From Cymbidium sinense (lineage: Eukaryota; Streptophyta; Magnoliopsida; Asparagales; Orchidaceae), in NCBI GenBank assembly GCA_021442155.1, contig CM038232.1, positions 61,225,436-61,289,435 on the forward strand: a stretch of DNA of 64,000 nucleotides. The letters are read 5' to 3'. The notes under the pieces are model-generated. The model did not search any database. It saw nothing but the letters and a program-made list of their open reading frames with translations, and was not told the origin of the DNA. Both the position numbers and the translations under genes were made by a program. Below, one piece after another: positions 47,046 to 60,429 of the stretch. Numbering within the stretch: the first letter of the stretch is position 1; every line of letters starts with the position of its first letter.

Positions 47046-50000
47046 CCGTAATCCTCCTTCCTGTGAGCGACGAATGATAGAGCCCATCCGCCATGGATAA
47101 CTTGATCCGAGCTCACCCAAGGTTAGATCTACTCCAAACTCAACCCACACCTTCGTGTGAAGGATCCACAAGGATCCAATGGCTGGGATGAGCTCATATG
47201 CAAGTTTCCTTCGAAAAGGACCAACCACACTTAAGCTAGAGATCAATTTTCATGGAAATACCTCACCGAAGCTAAGGTCGATGGTTTGAACGCTTGAGGA
47301 AGCTTCGCCTAGTTGAGATGAAGCCCTGTTGAGCAGCAATTGAGTTTGTTCCAAGCAGATTGCTCGATTGGCCAAGAATGGTATTTTAGAGCTTCAACCT
47401 AGATCAAACTTCTTGCTCTGGTAGGTTTGGAACTTGGGGGAAGCTTCAAGTAGCCTCGACAAGGTATGGAGATGGTGTAGGAATGAGCAATTGATCTTTG
47501 GTGGTGAATTGAGGGAGCTTAGATCAAAGATGGCCTCCCATGTTTTGATTTTGCATGGGAAGAGGGAATGTTGAAGGTAGGAAGCTTGGGATCGCTCTAA
47601 AACTCATAAGAAAGCTTAGAATTCTGTTAGGAGGTTCGCACAAAGTGAATTGATGCAATCCTCATTCGAATTGAGGGGTATACCTCTTAATTTGTTGAGT
47701 TGGATGGATAGGATGGTCTCAATCGAGTCCACATGGCTCGATTGGGTTGGAGGAACTCATGGGAGGTGGCTTAAGGCCTGATGTGAGATCTCCTTGGCTT
47801 GATGCTTTGGTTCCTCAGCTTGTATGGGGGGTGAATTAACTCACCTCCCTTTGGTCCATGGCCGACCTAGCATGGGTTAGGTGGCCAGGGTGGGTTAGGT
47901 GAACCTTCATTTGGGTGAGTGAGAGCTACCAAAGTGATGGGAGAGTGGACTTTGCCATTTATGGGTGGAATCCTATGTGAAGAGGGCTTAACCAATGGAC
48001 AATTTCTTGGATGGGACCCTTTTGGGCTGACTTTGGGCTGACCTAGGCTTAGTTTAGGTCAAGTTTGGTCAGCCATCAAAGTCCCATGGGTTGGTTTTAT
48101 GGGTTTTGGCTTCATTTGGTCAAATGGGTTCATATAGGTTCATGTTGGGTTGGGTTGACCAATTCATTAAATTGGGTCAAATCAAGGCTTGGATTAGGTT
48201 CAAATGATGATTTGAAGAGTTTTGGTTCAATTGGTTTCAATCAAATTGGCCTAGGATTGATTTTGGCTTTTGAGATCAAATGGGTCAAATGGGTTAAATG
48301 GGTCAAGTTGACCATTTTGACAAATTTGACCAAATTGGGTTGAGTTAGGTGTTGATTCATGTTCAATTGGTCAATTGAAAATGATTGTAGGCTTTGGTTT
48401 GAATCAATGTGGATTTAATTTGAATTTTGGCCAATTTAACCCTTTAGGTCAATTTGGGCTAGGTTGGGTCAAGTTGACCAATTGATCAAATTGGGCTCAA
48501 TTATGATTTTGGTCAAGTTCAATAATCAATTTGGAATGAACTTGAGCCATTGGTTATAATCAATTTGGGTTAGATTATGATTTGACACATTTTCAACTTT
48601 TAAAATAATTTGAGTTAACTTGGGTCAAATGGCCAATTGGACTTGGTTTGGCTCAATTGAGGGTTTAATCATGTTCAACCATTGATTATGGGTTGATTTG
48701 AATAAATGGTTTCAATTGATTTAGTGTATGGTGGGTTTTGCCAACTTTAGGTTTCTTTTGGGCCAAAGGTTGACTTGTCAAAGGACCAAGTTGGCTTGGT
48801 TTGACCCAATTGAGGTGATTGATCATCCTAAAATGATTGTTGATCATGATATGAGGCTTGGATGGGCTTGGTTCAACCCAATTTGGGTTGGATTAGAATT
48901 TGGCTCAAGAAAGTCCTTTAGGCCACTTTTGGTCAAGTGGACCTAAATGGGTCAATTAGTTTAGTTTTTAGCTTGATTCAAGTTTAGTTGATCTCATATA
49001 TGAGCCTATGATTGAAATATAAATCCAATTGCAATCAATTTGGAGTCTAATGAATTTTGGCTCATTTTAAGTCTTCAAGTTCAAAGGGCTAACTTGGGTT
49101 TGACTTGAGTTGACTTGAGTTTGGTTTGATAATTGTAGTTTTTATTTATATATAGCTAGATGATTGAGAGAATGATTGATTCAAGAGAAAATCCATTGAT
49201 TTTAACTTGATTTAGGTTGATTTTGGTTTAGTCAAAGAAATTAGCTTAAAGGATATAAATTGGGTTTTGGTTTAATTTTGAGTTTAGTTTTAGCTATTTG
49301 GATTTATATTTCATTTATATTTAGAAATATAAATGAAGATATAAATGATTCATGAGAAAATCACTTGAGTTTAGAGTGATTTGGAAGCAAATTTGACCAA
49401 GCTCATGGATGTAGGTCAAAAGGGATAGGAAGGAAATCAATTTAGTTTAATTTATTTTTGATTATTGGAAGGTGGGTTTATTTATATTTTTGAATATAAA
49501 TAAAGAGTGATTGATTTATAAAGAAATTAATTGATTTTGGGCTGATTTGAGTTAAGATTTGGTTAACTTAAGAAGGGCCTTGGTTTGGTTTGATTTACTT
49601 TGATTTGGTTTTGATCATTTGAGTATGGATTTCATTTATATTTGTGAATATAAATGAAGGAGAAACTAATTTATAAAGAAATCAACTGATTTTGAGATAA
49701 TTTAGGTGGAGATTTGGCTAAGCATATGTGGGTGCATCATATGGCTTAAGAAGGGATTTTAGAACTTTGGATTTGACTTTGGATTTCAATCATCTGGAAT
49801 TGAGTTTGGATTTAGATTTGATAAATAATTGAGAGGTTGAGTTTGATCTTGGAGAAAATCAATTGAATTGAATTTGAATTGTGTTTGGCAAAGGTTAAGG
49901 CTATAGAATTCAATTATAAGGTTCATGGAGAATTTTGAGTTTGGACTTGATTATGAAATTGATTATGAACTTGGAAATTTGGTACGGATTTGTCATGAAT

Positions 50001-50239
50001 TTGAGGTTTGGCTTGAGAAGGAGAGCATGGGTTGGGTTTAGGCTATAGGGTAGGCAAGTCTCCCTAAATTCTTAAGGCATGGCCTATCCCTACGACTAAC
50101 CCTTCTAAGTCTTGAGGCTTAGGTTGAGTGTTCACCTAATCACTAGAAGTGTCTTAGGACTAAGGAGCTCTTAGTGTCTATAAGAGTCCTAGATCTATGA
50201 TGAGGAAGTTGAGAACTCACTCTAAAAGTGAGGTCAACA

Positions 50240-51635
50240 TGAGGATACAACTTTTGGATTTAAATGTTTTAATTCTCTGATTCCTTTGTGTTTGTTCCTT
50301 TTAGACTTCTATATTAACCATTCCTCCTCCAGCTCTTGAATAGTGCTATCAAGTTCTCCATGGATGGAAGTATGCTCGTGTAAAATTGGAGAAAAACCAT
50401 TTTCTGGTTGAGTTTGAAATAATTAATCACAGTTTTTAGCTCTCAAAATTACACTCAGCTTGTACTGGATCCTCATTGAGTTGATCAAGTGTAGCTTTAG
50501 CATTAGAAACTAGTTGTTGTGTAGGGATTAGTAGGAACTCCTCAATTTCCACATTCTCTTCTTAAACTATTTTCATAACAACCATTCCATCAATTTGAGG
50601 ATTTTGGCTATGGTGTTGTTGATTCAAGACTATATTTTCCTGCCTGTTGATGTGGTCATCAACTTTTCTATTTTGGGATCCAATGGGAGTTGGAATGTTA
50701 GTTCTATTAGCATTTGTGTTAATATTTGTTGCACTTTCATCAATGATTCCAGTTGGCTTTACATTCTTAGTTCTCAATTCAAGATTGGCTACATAGCATT
50801 TTTCAAGTAAGTGCCCAAACATTCTATTTTGGGCAATAATGTGGTTTTTGCTTAATGATAACCTATTTCCAATAACCATTGGTGGGAGTGTTAGTCTAGA
50901 TTTCATCTGAGTAGGGAGTTGTGATGTCTATTTCAACATGCACACGAGCAGCAGATGACCTAGATAAGTTGAAGGTAGGCAAATCAAGTTTGAGGGTCTT
51001 TCAAAAAGAGGAGCTAAGTAGTATAGGATTTGCTTAAAGAGATTGAGGTTGAGGTTATGGAACTTCAACCAAATGGCGACAATGGAAGGCTTAATGCTAT
51101 AATCAATGGTAGGAGTCCATTTGTGTATCTTCATGGGAATGTTGTCTATGTGATAGAGTTTTTTGAAAAACAACCTAGCATAGTCTTCCTCCCTATTCAG
51201 CTGAATCACAATATGTCTACCATCAAGGAGACCAACATTCAAGAGTCCAAGAAGATTTAAACCATCACAATGTTTTCTAATGATGCTCATCTTAGGATGT
51301 CTATAGGTGAACTTTCCTACCAATGTATCAATGGTTCAACTAGCTGTGCAAATTCAAAATCAATAAGAAAAAGTACAAGTTTTCCATTTTTTTGGCCCGC
51401 CTTTCTAATGAAGCTGTTTACAGTGCCATCGCTGAATTTACCATGGTAGGACTGAGGGAAGATGAGCTTGATGGAGGGATCAGTTGGGTCATTATTTGAG
51501 AGATTATTTGAGAGAGCACCAAGGTAAGATGGGCCTTCCAGGAGGGAGATGACAATGGAATAGTAACCCGAGAAAATCTAGTTAGAGAAGAGTTGTACTT
51601 GGGAAGGAGGAGATGGCACCATCCATCTAGATTCT
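50240..51635 (-). pseudogene. LINE segment 1: 5' end, DUF4283 and zinc-knuckle region
   Basis: This is the 5' part of the LINE on the minus strand. The frame 51323-50928 is a DUF4283 domain (VGKFTYRHPKMSIIRKH, GRHIVIQLNREEDYARLFF, MKIHKWTPTIDY, VAIWLKFHNL), the RNA-binding-like N-terminal domain of plant LINEs. The next frame (50906-50562) has RMFGHLLEKC, the His and last Cys of a CCHC zinc knuckle whose first Cys residues are lost, then an Asn/Gln-rich linker. The LINE start is set by the TSD at 51636. The rest continues at 42248 beyond LTR E. Stops and a frame break separate the two pieces. Confidence 0.85.
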
Positions 51636-54600
51636 AAAAGTGAGGTAATCTATGACCTCCTTAAGAATACTTAAAGTCTTCCACTCACGGGATGTCCAAA
51701 CTACATACCTTTCAAGCATGTAAATCATACATATAGGTATAGGTTTATGTTTTAGTTATCATAATTAATTTGGATTTACACTAATAAATACATAAATTTT
51801 TAAAGAAAATAATTTAGAATTTATGAGTGCTAATAGCAACACAATTAATTCAAGTTATGCAACTAATGAAATCTCTTTCTTCTCTCTCTTTTTTTTTTGA
51901 AATATGAATGCATGAAACATATGGAATACATATTTATAGGGTCATTGAAGTAGAGCAATTATACATCACCAAACAACCTATTTAAAGCCATTAAGTCCTA
52001 AGGCTATGAAGATAATCACACATAAGCCTAATCAAATTCATTAAACATCAATTTTGAATTTTAATTTTTTTTAAACCTAATGAAGACAAAGAGTCTAGGG
52101 TTATCCCTTAACTTGCTTATATTCATTAATTGGCTTAAAAATGATTTAAGTGATTTTTATAAATTAATTAAGTTTAATTAATAATTGTAGTCAATTAAGT
52201 TCAAATATTCAATTATGCCTTGAACATAAGCACAAAAATTATGAGAAATTTACCATGTCCTAAAAGCTCTAATGGAGTTGGGCTTATAATTAAGGACAAA
52301 TTGAATGAATGAGAAAACTTAAAATCATCAATTACACTAAAAATATCTAAAACTAATTACAAATTTTGATTTCAATAAAAATCTCTTTGGTAATTGAGCA
52401 TAAAGAGGGATTGATCATAATTTTTAAGGACTTAGGAAATTAATTATGAATTTTCTAAATCTTAAGATAATTAATGATTTAATTAATAAATAAAAGTCAT
52501 TTAAGGACTTAGGCAATTAATTTTTTTTAATTATATAAATATATTAAGTGCACAAAATTACCCCTTTAGGATTTTAAAATTTAGAATTTCTAAATTCCCA
52601 ACATATTTACTTGAAATAATTATGAGAGGTAGAGGTCATCCTATGGAACAATCACCCAAAGTTTCAAGTTAATTAGCCAAATAATTATAACTTAATTTCA
52701 ATAATTAGAAAAATCTTCAAACACTAATTAGTCATTGTATACTTAATAAAAAATTAAAATTTTTATTTTTCATAGATTCTCCTTTATTTAAGTTTTCCTT
52801 ATAGAATTTATTTGCATTCTTTGAATTTTTTTACAATTAGTTATAATATTTTGAAGTTCTAGCTATTTAATTAGGAATTTAAATCTAATTAATTAATTTA
52901 CATAGTTGGCACCACATCAGCCCTAACCTAACAACACTTTACACACGGTGCCATGTGGTTCGTTACTTAAAACATATTGTGTGGCATGCTGACTCAGCGG
53001 CGGTGAACGTGATTTCATCTCAGTCATTTGATCACAAATCAAATGACCATGATTCACCCCACAGCTTAAATTTGATGAGGTCATAAAATCTAATATAATT
53101 CATAGATATCCATTCTAATCATGCTAAACGGATGGCTAATGATCCATCATTAACCTCCTACAAGAAATAAATGTTGTTCATCTTTTGTTATTTGATTTGA
53201 GCTCATTGGAGCTCATTTCACAGCAGATTTAATTCCAATATGATTAAGGAATGTTTCTAAGGGGATCTTAATGGTTGATTCATGTCAAATACCCAATCAC
53301 TTCGAAAAAAAACTAAATATCATATTATTTTCTTTGATTTGGAGAAAATTACCTTGCTAGAGCTAAAGATTGGCAATCTAATGACTAAAATAGCTTCTTC
53401 TAGTAGAGACAAAGCTTTATTGATGAAGTCGTGTGTTGCCTCATACTAGTTGATCTCTAGATCTAACGTCATCATGAACCTCACCGAAGTTGGTCTAGGA
53501 CTGCTTTGCTGTTATTGAATCAAGTGATTTTCAGTTCGTTTCACCTCATCAGAGATAGGGGAAGTTATAGGAAGAGTTAATTTAGGTTTGGTGGAGTTGG
53601 GTGTGAGAGGAGTTTGAGCTGGGGGATGGGGTGCTTGAGGAGCTCTAGAAACTTGGGGGATTGACTCCATGGTTGTGAAGAATGTGTGGGTTGAGTTTTA
53701 ATGGGAGAGAAGGTGTATACCCTCATCACTAAGTGAATTAACCAAAGAGGTTGGTTCAACACCTTGGGTTGGGTTCACTTAGTTAGTCAAGGTGAGAGGG
53801 GGGGGCTAAGGTGTAGTACAAATTCAGTTTAGTTTGGCCCAATTGGACCAAAATATTTTGGGTCTACAGGTTAAATTGACCAATTGACTAAATTAGGTTA
53901 AATGGGTTATTAAATTAGGTTTAAATGATGATTTAGAACTTATTAGTGTAATTGATTTAGTTTAATTTAGATTTGATTTGAGTTAAGTTGACCAATTTGG
54001 TCAAATTGGATTGAATGGGAGGTTGGGTTATGTTTGATTTTAAAGATGATTGGAGGCTTTCATTTAAATTAATTTATTTTAGATTGAGTTTAGTTTAATT
54101 TGATCTAATGGTCTAATTGAGTTGGGTTGGTCAAATTGGCTTCAATTAATGATTGAAAAGTATTCAATCATTAATTTAGGAATGATTGTAGGCATTGGTT
54201 CAATCCAATTTAGCTTAAATCAAGTTTTAGCTCAATTTAGGACCTTTAGGTTAACTTGGGTCATAGGGTTAAATTGGTTCAATTGTATTCAATTGTTTAC
54301 AATTGGGTGATTATCATAATAAATAATAATTTTAGAGATGATTGGAATAATTGATTTGGTCTAATTTCGGTTGAATCAAGATTTGATATAAGTTGGGCTT
54401 TTAGATCAATTGGGTTAATTGTATCAATTAGTGCTTCAAACAAGTTCAACTGAGGTTTAAGAAAGTTTGGATAAGTTCAATTTCAAGTGGATTTGATCAA
54501 TTTTTGGTTTAGCCCCTTTAAGTCTAAATGAGTCATATTTGATCGACTTAACCAATAGCCAAATTGAACCCCAATGGGTATAATTGGTTTGGAATCAATC

Positions 54601-54866
54601 ACCTTTGGTTCAAGTTTGATTTGTAACCAATTATTTTTTATTTGAAGGATAGGTTTGGTTTTAATTGATTTTGAATCTAGGATAGGTAGGCCTCACCTAG
54701 CCTAACTTATGATCTAACCCTAAGGTTGAACCTCATAAGTCTTCTAGGGGGAATTGGTGTTGACCTAGCTACTATAAGTGTCTTAATTCTAGGAGAGTTT
54801 TAGTACCTAGAACGAATCTAGGTCTAAAGAGGTGATTATCAACCTTACCCAAAAGTGAGATTAACA
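51636..54866 (-). mobile_element. LTR F, 5' segment (minus strand), subfamily I
   Basis: It begins with the second LINE TSD copy (51636-51651) and completes the second AGTCTGGACATCC module (to about 51715), then the AATTAATT zone (51760-52900), the GGCACCACATCAG/GTGCCATGTGG block, a shortened TTGACC zone (53820-54660) and the terminal module ending AAAAGTGAGATTAACA. It is about 1.4 kb shorter than LTR E in the 5' half. It has the most decayed TSD of the five LTR insertions with a readable one, as expected for the outermost LTR. Confidence 0.83.
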
Positions 54867-54990
54867 ATACGTGTGACATTGAGCAATAATACAAGCAGTC
54901 TCTTTCTTAAAACTAGGCCAATTAAATCTATCCTTCATCAGAGCTATTGTTTTATCATGATCAAAGTGACTAGAGATGTCTACTAGGCGT
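54867..54990 (-). pseudogene. chromovirus integrase zinc-finger remnant
   Basis: Minus strand: SSHFDHDKTIALMKDRFNWP, then SFKKETACIIAQCHT, matching the HHCC zinc-binding domain of chromovirus integrase (usual GHFGRDKT...DRFYWP...CRTC). The first His of the usual EKHSGG context is lost. The CX2C motif is cut by LTR F after its first Cys; the second Cys (CQV) is at 3450 on the other side. Confidence 0.78.
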
Positions 54991-55798
54991 CTTTTCTCAA
55001 TAAGAAAATTTTGAAGTGAAGAATTTAGAATACATAATTATGCACCTCAAAAGAGATAGTCATCTTATATTTGCCATTAAAAATCTATAATGGGTGCATC
55101 AAAAGTTAAATATTCAAAAATTTGATGAAAGTAATTATAATGGTAATCTTTTTTAACCTTCTCAAATCTAGCAATCTTCACACTCATGATTTTTAATAAT
55201 GTATATATTCTACATAGGGCATTTACAACGTTATTTTAGACATTAGACTTATATTTGATAATAAATGTATACACTTAAAGAAATGAAACCTAATCAAAAT
55301 ATTGGTCTATTTCTCCTAGCTAATCCAAAAACCTTTAGATCAAGTTGACCATCAAAGGTAGGTGAATAAATTTTAACCTATTGAATAATATCATCATTTG
55401 GGTCTTGAAGTGTATGTTGTGGTCCCTCACATTAACATAATGGCTCTTCATAGTGTTGAGGATAATGTTCATAAAGAACTCAAGGAGCATAGCCATCATC
55501 TTATTTTAGTTTTCATTATGGTCAATAAGGTGGACGAGCAAGTTTCTTACCCATTTTAGGTTCTCATTAAAGTTATCTTTAAGGTATGGACTAAGAGAAT
55601 GATAGCGGTCTTATAGAAGACTGTAGGTGTGGAGGTGGAGGGAGAGGAATGTGGCTGGTGGGTTGATCATCCCTCTTCTCTTATTAGTGTTCAAGGATTG
55701 GTTAGTTTCTAGTGGGGGTAATGCTAGCTTACCTATCAACCTTTTATTCTAAGGCTTCAAATCTTATTTAAAATTCATTATAGATTTATTGATGCATT
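54991..55798 (-). pseudogene. chromovirus remnant: gag fused by deletion to RNase H end
   Basis: Minus strand from 55798: pre-gag sequence, then at 55440-55280 a gag string DPNDDIIQ, VKIYSPTFDGQLDLKVFG (usual VKVEAPTFDGxLDPxxF), followed within a few codons by FIIKYKSNV and NNVVNALCRIYTLL (55275-55190), the end of the RNase H domain (usual KxGxxNVVADALSRRxxLL), then the connector towards integrase. Protease, most of gag and RT are missing, so an internal deletion lies near 55275. Stops and shifts throughout. gag would form the particle and RNase H would act in reverse transcription. Confidence 0.65.
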
Positions 55799-56020
55799 GT
55801 GGATGTTTTTTTATTTTTATTTTCATCTTTGAGTAAATGAAAACAAAAATACACTAATTGACACCATGCAATCCATAGATGTACTTATTAGGATGATTGG
55901 GTATGACATTGAGGAATGATGTACTATCTTGAGAGATAGAAGTCACCATCCTACAATGGACCTAATCACCTAATAAGGACTCCTAAGGATGATGGGTCTT
56001 GGATGTATAAGAGATTCTTC

Positions 56021-56050
56021 CCCTACTTTACATGGAAAAGTAAAGTAGGG
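56021..56050. other. inverted repeat H4 in LTR G, perfect 11-bp arms
   Basis: CCCTACTTTAC and GTAAAGTAGGG around 8 bases, identical in the arms to LTRs B and D. Confidence 0.75.
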
Positions 56051-57362
56051 TTTATTTTAATCTGGTTTGTTAAGTTCCCTATGGAGGCAATCCCTCATAG
56101 TTAATTACATCCTAAGGAATGAGATTTCTTATGAATACTCTCGATTAAGGTAAATGATCATTGTCTCCAAAGATTTCAAAGATAGGACTATCAATAAATT
56201 GGTTATTTTTGTAAGATCAAGTGGGATTGATCAAGAGGGAAGAGTTATTATTGAAACCAAAAGGAGATGAGTAGGGATGCTTATGATACTAAGAAACCTA
56301 GTAAGCATCCCAAACTATCCCATGGTTGGGCTTTATATTTTTGAAATTTGAGAGGAATTATTTGTTTGAGTTGAATTTTTATTAAAAATAAAGGGGTTAA
56401 AATTCCATAGCACAAGATCATGAAAATGCTTAAGAGATGAGAAATTATGCTTATAGCCTGCAAAGGGAAATAACAACCTTGGATCCTAAATCTAGAGAGC
56501 TTTGGTGAGGGCCAAGACACAACCTAAATCTAAGGCAAAAATGGGAATATGGTTTACCTCCACAAGAGAGGATAAACCACCCGACTGTTAAACTTGCAAC
56601 CGCTTGGGGGTGCCCACCAACTAATTCCTCCTACGATTTTAAATACATGTAGGCAAGTCTTATGCTTTACAAGATAGCTAGGCTATTGTTTATTTAAAAA
56701 GAGACTAATTCCTTAAACACACCCGCTAAGAGACCAGATCATGAAGGGCATGAATAATGACTTAATCTAATACAAATTTTGTTAAGTTTTATTTTCATTT
56801 TTGGATAATTTATTTGACACAGGCCATGGGATTCATATGCCTAATGCATGAGAAATTGGTTATGGGCCATAATCAGAAAGAAGGAGGTGTGTTTCCACCC
56901 TGGCTCTCAAAGGTCAAGCCATTTTTTCTGGCAAAGGTGGAAGTCCTCCATTAGCAAGAGTGAAGAAAGATGATTTTTATGCATGATGTGAGACATACAA
57001 CATCCAGCTAAGGGGTTGTTAAATCTTTTATTATCTTGATTTATATCCTAAGCTTTAGGTGAGGTTATGAGTTGTTTAATTTTATTTTGAGTTGATTAAT
57101 TGGATAGAAAATTTTTTTTCTAAGAGCCCAATCGCATCCAGGCCATTCATCAACAATGAAGAAACTAGAAAAATCATGTCATCTTAATGCGCATGCTAAA
57201 CAAATATCAAACAATTTTATAAAGGTAGCACAAAAGAATAAGATGTCAATGTGGTATGGCTCCACCGCACAAACCGGAAAAGAAATGTGGGTAGCTGAGC
57301 TCTACCCTTATACAACCCAGATTACAAATGAATAGTTACAATTTAGAAGGAATTCATGTTAT

Positions 57363-57445
57363 GGGGGTCTTCATTCTTCATTCTTCTTTCTTCATTTCTT
57401 CATTTCTTTCTTTCTTTCTTTTCTTCACTTCTTTCTTCCTTTTGG
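57363..57445 (-). repeat. polypyrimidine CTTT/TTC tract in LTR G (GAA on minus strand)
   Basis: Counterpart of the GAA tract upstream of the TTGTATAAGGGTAG motif in the other LTRs; here it is longer, with TTTCTTTCTTTC runs. Confidence 0.75.
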
Positions 57446-60429
57446 TTAGTTTGGATGTAGTTTGCTCCAAAGCTTCACATGGTACATAAGACTTTGTCTT
57501 ATGACCAATGTTCATCCTAATCTTCCTTAACATTCATTCCAAATCTTAATTATAAAATTAAATGAAAAAGGGAAAAGTAAATCTAACTAAACCTACAAAA
57601 CATAGATTAGCTAAACACACCACACACCCAAAGCATGTATATGAATAATTTGGACTTAGCACTCCACACATGGGTAACCAAGTCCACCTATCCTACTTTG
57701 GATTATTCTTAGGGGTATAAGCAACCTGCACAGCAAAAGCATTTTTATTTTTATTACAACCCTTAAGCACAATCCCATGCAGAAGACATGATTAGGCTAA
57801 GATCGTCCTACCATCTAGTCTACGTACAAACACCCTAACATCCAGTCTAAAATATTACATCACAAAACAAAATCAAGCATCAAACCATACATCTCTCTAA
57901 CATAGATCTAGAAATGGTGACTTAGCCTAATGTGTGTGCCATTTAAGGCTTTGTGGCTATGTCTTAGCTATTTTAAGGTTAATTTTCTAAGTGTGAGAGA
58001 TTCAATTTAGAAGGGTGGTTTCATTTTAAGTGATTTAGTTAATTTGTTAATTTTATTTGATGATTTGATTTGGTTTGAATGAACCTACATTTAGTTACTA
58101 AATGTCATAAAGAGAAAAAAAGAGAAGAGGACTTCTCTTTCATCCCTACCTTAAGTAATTTCTAAGGTAGATTCATTAGTGATTTTTCTTTAGTGAATAT
58201 TTTATTATGTGTTTAATTAACCCTAAGTTTATATTTTCTCTAAATAGCCCTATTCAAATAAGAAAGGAATCTTAGGATTAATTAAGATGAACTACTATCA
58301 CATAACACACAACCATTTATTTCTTTCTAACATGTATGTCATGCATATGAATAAACCTAAAAATATCTATACATGCAATGCAAACTTTAGAACACTTTGA
58401 TGGTGAATTCTAAGAGATGTTGTTTAAAAAAATTTGGATATTCCATGAATGCATGTTTTTATTAAATAGAAAAGAGGGACACTTTTATCCATTAATCAAA
58501 TGCACATTCACATGTATAAAAGACATAAGTGAGTATGACGCCATTATTTTCTACACCAGGGGTGTAAATACAAGACCTACTTGGGACTACTTAAAGCCTC
58601 GCAGCCACAGGATGTTCAGACTAATATACCACTTTTCTTAAATACATGTGCATGTACAAAAAGAAATAAATGAAAGAAGAGTCATGCAAAAGATTTTTGT
58701 GTTTGATTTGGTTATGCAATTTACATGTGTAAATGTGAAGATCCTTCTTAAGTCATAACATAGAAGTAGATAGGAATAGATTTAAGCAAGTGTTATGTTC
58801 TTTTCAAATGAACTATATACTTTGCAAATCCGATTCAAATCCATATTAAGAGAAGAGAAGAAAATCACATAACACATCTTATGCTATAATCACATGCAAG
58901 CTTATAAGTACTTATAAGTAGCATCACTTCATTTATAATGTTTGATTTTTAGGTTTTGAAAATACTTCTTGGTTTAATAATGATAATAGCCACTCATATT
59001 CTTAACTTTAGCCAAAACATGCAATTTGACATAAAGAAAACATTTTATTTAAGTTGATTTTTCAAAAGATATGAATGCATGAACTAAGATATGAATGCAT
59101 GAGTTCATATGCCATACAACATTTAACATGCTTGGAATGAAATAAAGTGATGTAAGCATATGACTTCATTCTCCCTAATTAATTTCTAAGGACAATCCTA
59201 TAAGATAAGATTATTCAAAGTGAATCAAAATTCTTTAAAGAGATTTTTAATTTTGAATTTGAATTTGATTTGATTATAAAATATGAAAAGAGTTTGTTGG
59301 TCCTAACCCATTTCCCCCATGTGTGAGTTAGTTTAGTTTAATTTTAGAATAATTAGATTGATTTTATGTTTTATTAGGTTAAGTTGTTAATTAAATTCAT
59401 TAATTACCCCTTACCTACACCACTTTAACATAACTAACCTAACAATTATGAGCCAACATATGATATGCAACCACATGGAATTTAAATCAGCAATGCACCT
59501 AGGAAAAAAAGGGGCCTAATGCAATTGGCTCACAATTATTGATTAATTAAGCTAAAGGATTTTCATTAAGTACTTTTATAACCTTCCCACACATGTGAGT
59601 TGGATATAATTTCCCTTGAAGCCTCTTAGGTTATTAAACACCTAAGAATCTACCCAAAAATTAAGAGATTGATTAATTTCTAGAATGATTTCATTTTAAG
59701 TTTAGTTAATTAAGCCATTTAATGAAGTGATTAAATCATTAATCACTTTGCAAATTAATTAAGTCTTCATTTAAATGAAATAGACTTAGGGGAAAAGATT
59801 TGGAAAAGGAATCCTAATCTCATTCCCTAAGTTCATCCATTGTTCCAAGGAGATTAATAAGCTTAATTAATGAATTTATCACCATTTAATGGGTTAATTA
59901 ATCATTTAATTGATTAAGGGAGTGATTTGAGATGAAATAAGCAAATTACCCTAATTAATCCAAAAATAAATTCTAAAAAAAATCATGGGAGGCAGAGGTC
60001 ATCCCACTAATTAACCCTAGAAAGTTTGGAATTAATTACTAAAGTAATTAAGGAGTAATTAACATAATTATATTACTAATAAAATCCAAATTGAGTGAAG
60101 GTTACTGTTCAAAATCAATTAAACTTAATTTTATATTATTCCCTTTTGAATTATCTTTAAAATGAACTTGAGTTTGCATTTTTTTGATTTTTTTATATTT
60201 AGTTATGAATTTATGAAGTTTCTGTGATTAAAGGATAATTAGAATATCCCAATTAATTAACTAAAGTCGGCGCCACATGGACCGCTGACGTGGTGCACTT
60301 TCTACATGGCGTGATGGGATTGGTTATTGACATTACGTAATCACGCTACGGCGGTGCAACGACTTTCTCCTGGCCGATGAAGATCTCGATTTTAAAGGTT
60401 TAAATCAAAGGATCTACTTGATTTAATCT

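Larger units (their letters stand above)
42249..50239 (-). mobile_element. LTR E, giant solo LTR, subfamily I, 8.0 kb (minus strand)
   Basis: Its low end is TGTGGTG and its high end is AAAAGTGAGGTCAACA, the complements of CACCACA and TGTTGACCTCACTTTT. On the minus strand it has the full family order, with three full modules and one partial AGTCTGGACATCC module (44912-45600) and a long TTGACC zone (47990-49130). It is the longest and best-preserved subfamily I copy. It interrupts the LINE between the zinc-knuckle linker and the endonuclease domain. It is a solo LTR with TSD AGAGG/TGAGG. Small frames such as 47028-47246 and 48065-48343 are translations of repeat words. Confidence 0.9.

Noticed and set aside
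47028..47246. 72-codon minus frame in LTR E
   Set aside because: It falls in the GC-richer LTR block, is not conserved in B, D or G, and has no domain.
48065..48343. 92-codon frame rich in W, V, K and G (VKWVKWVKWVKLT)
   Set aside because: It is a translation of GGTCAAATG-type repeat words in the LTR; similar frames appear wherever the zone is read in that phase.
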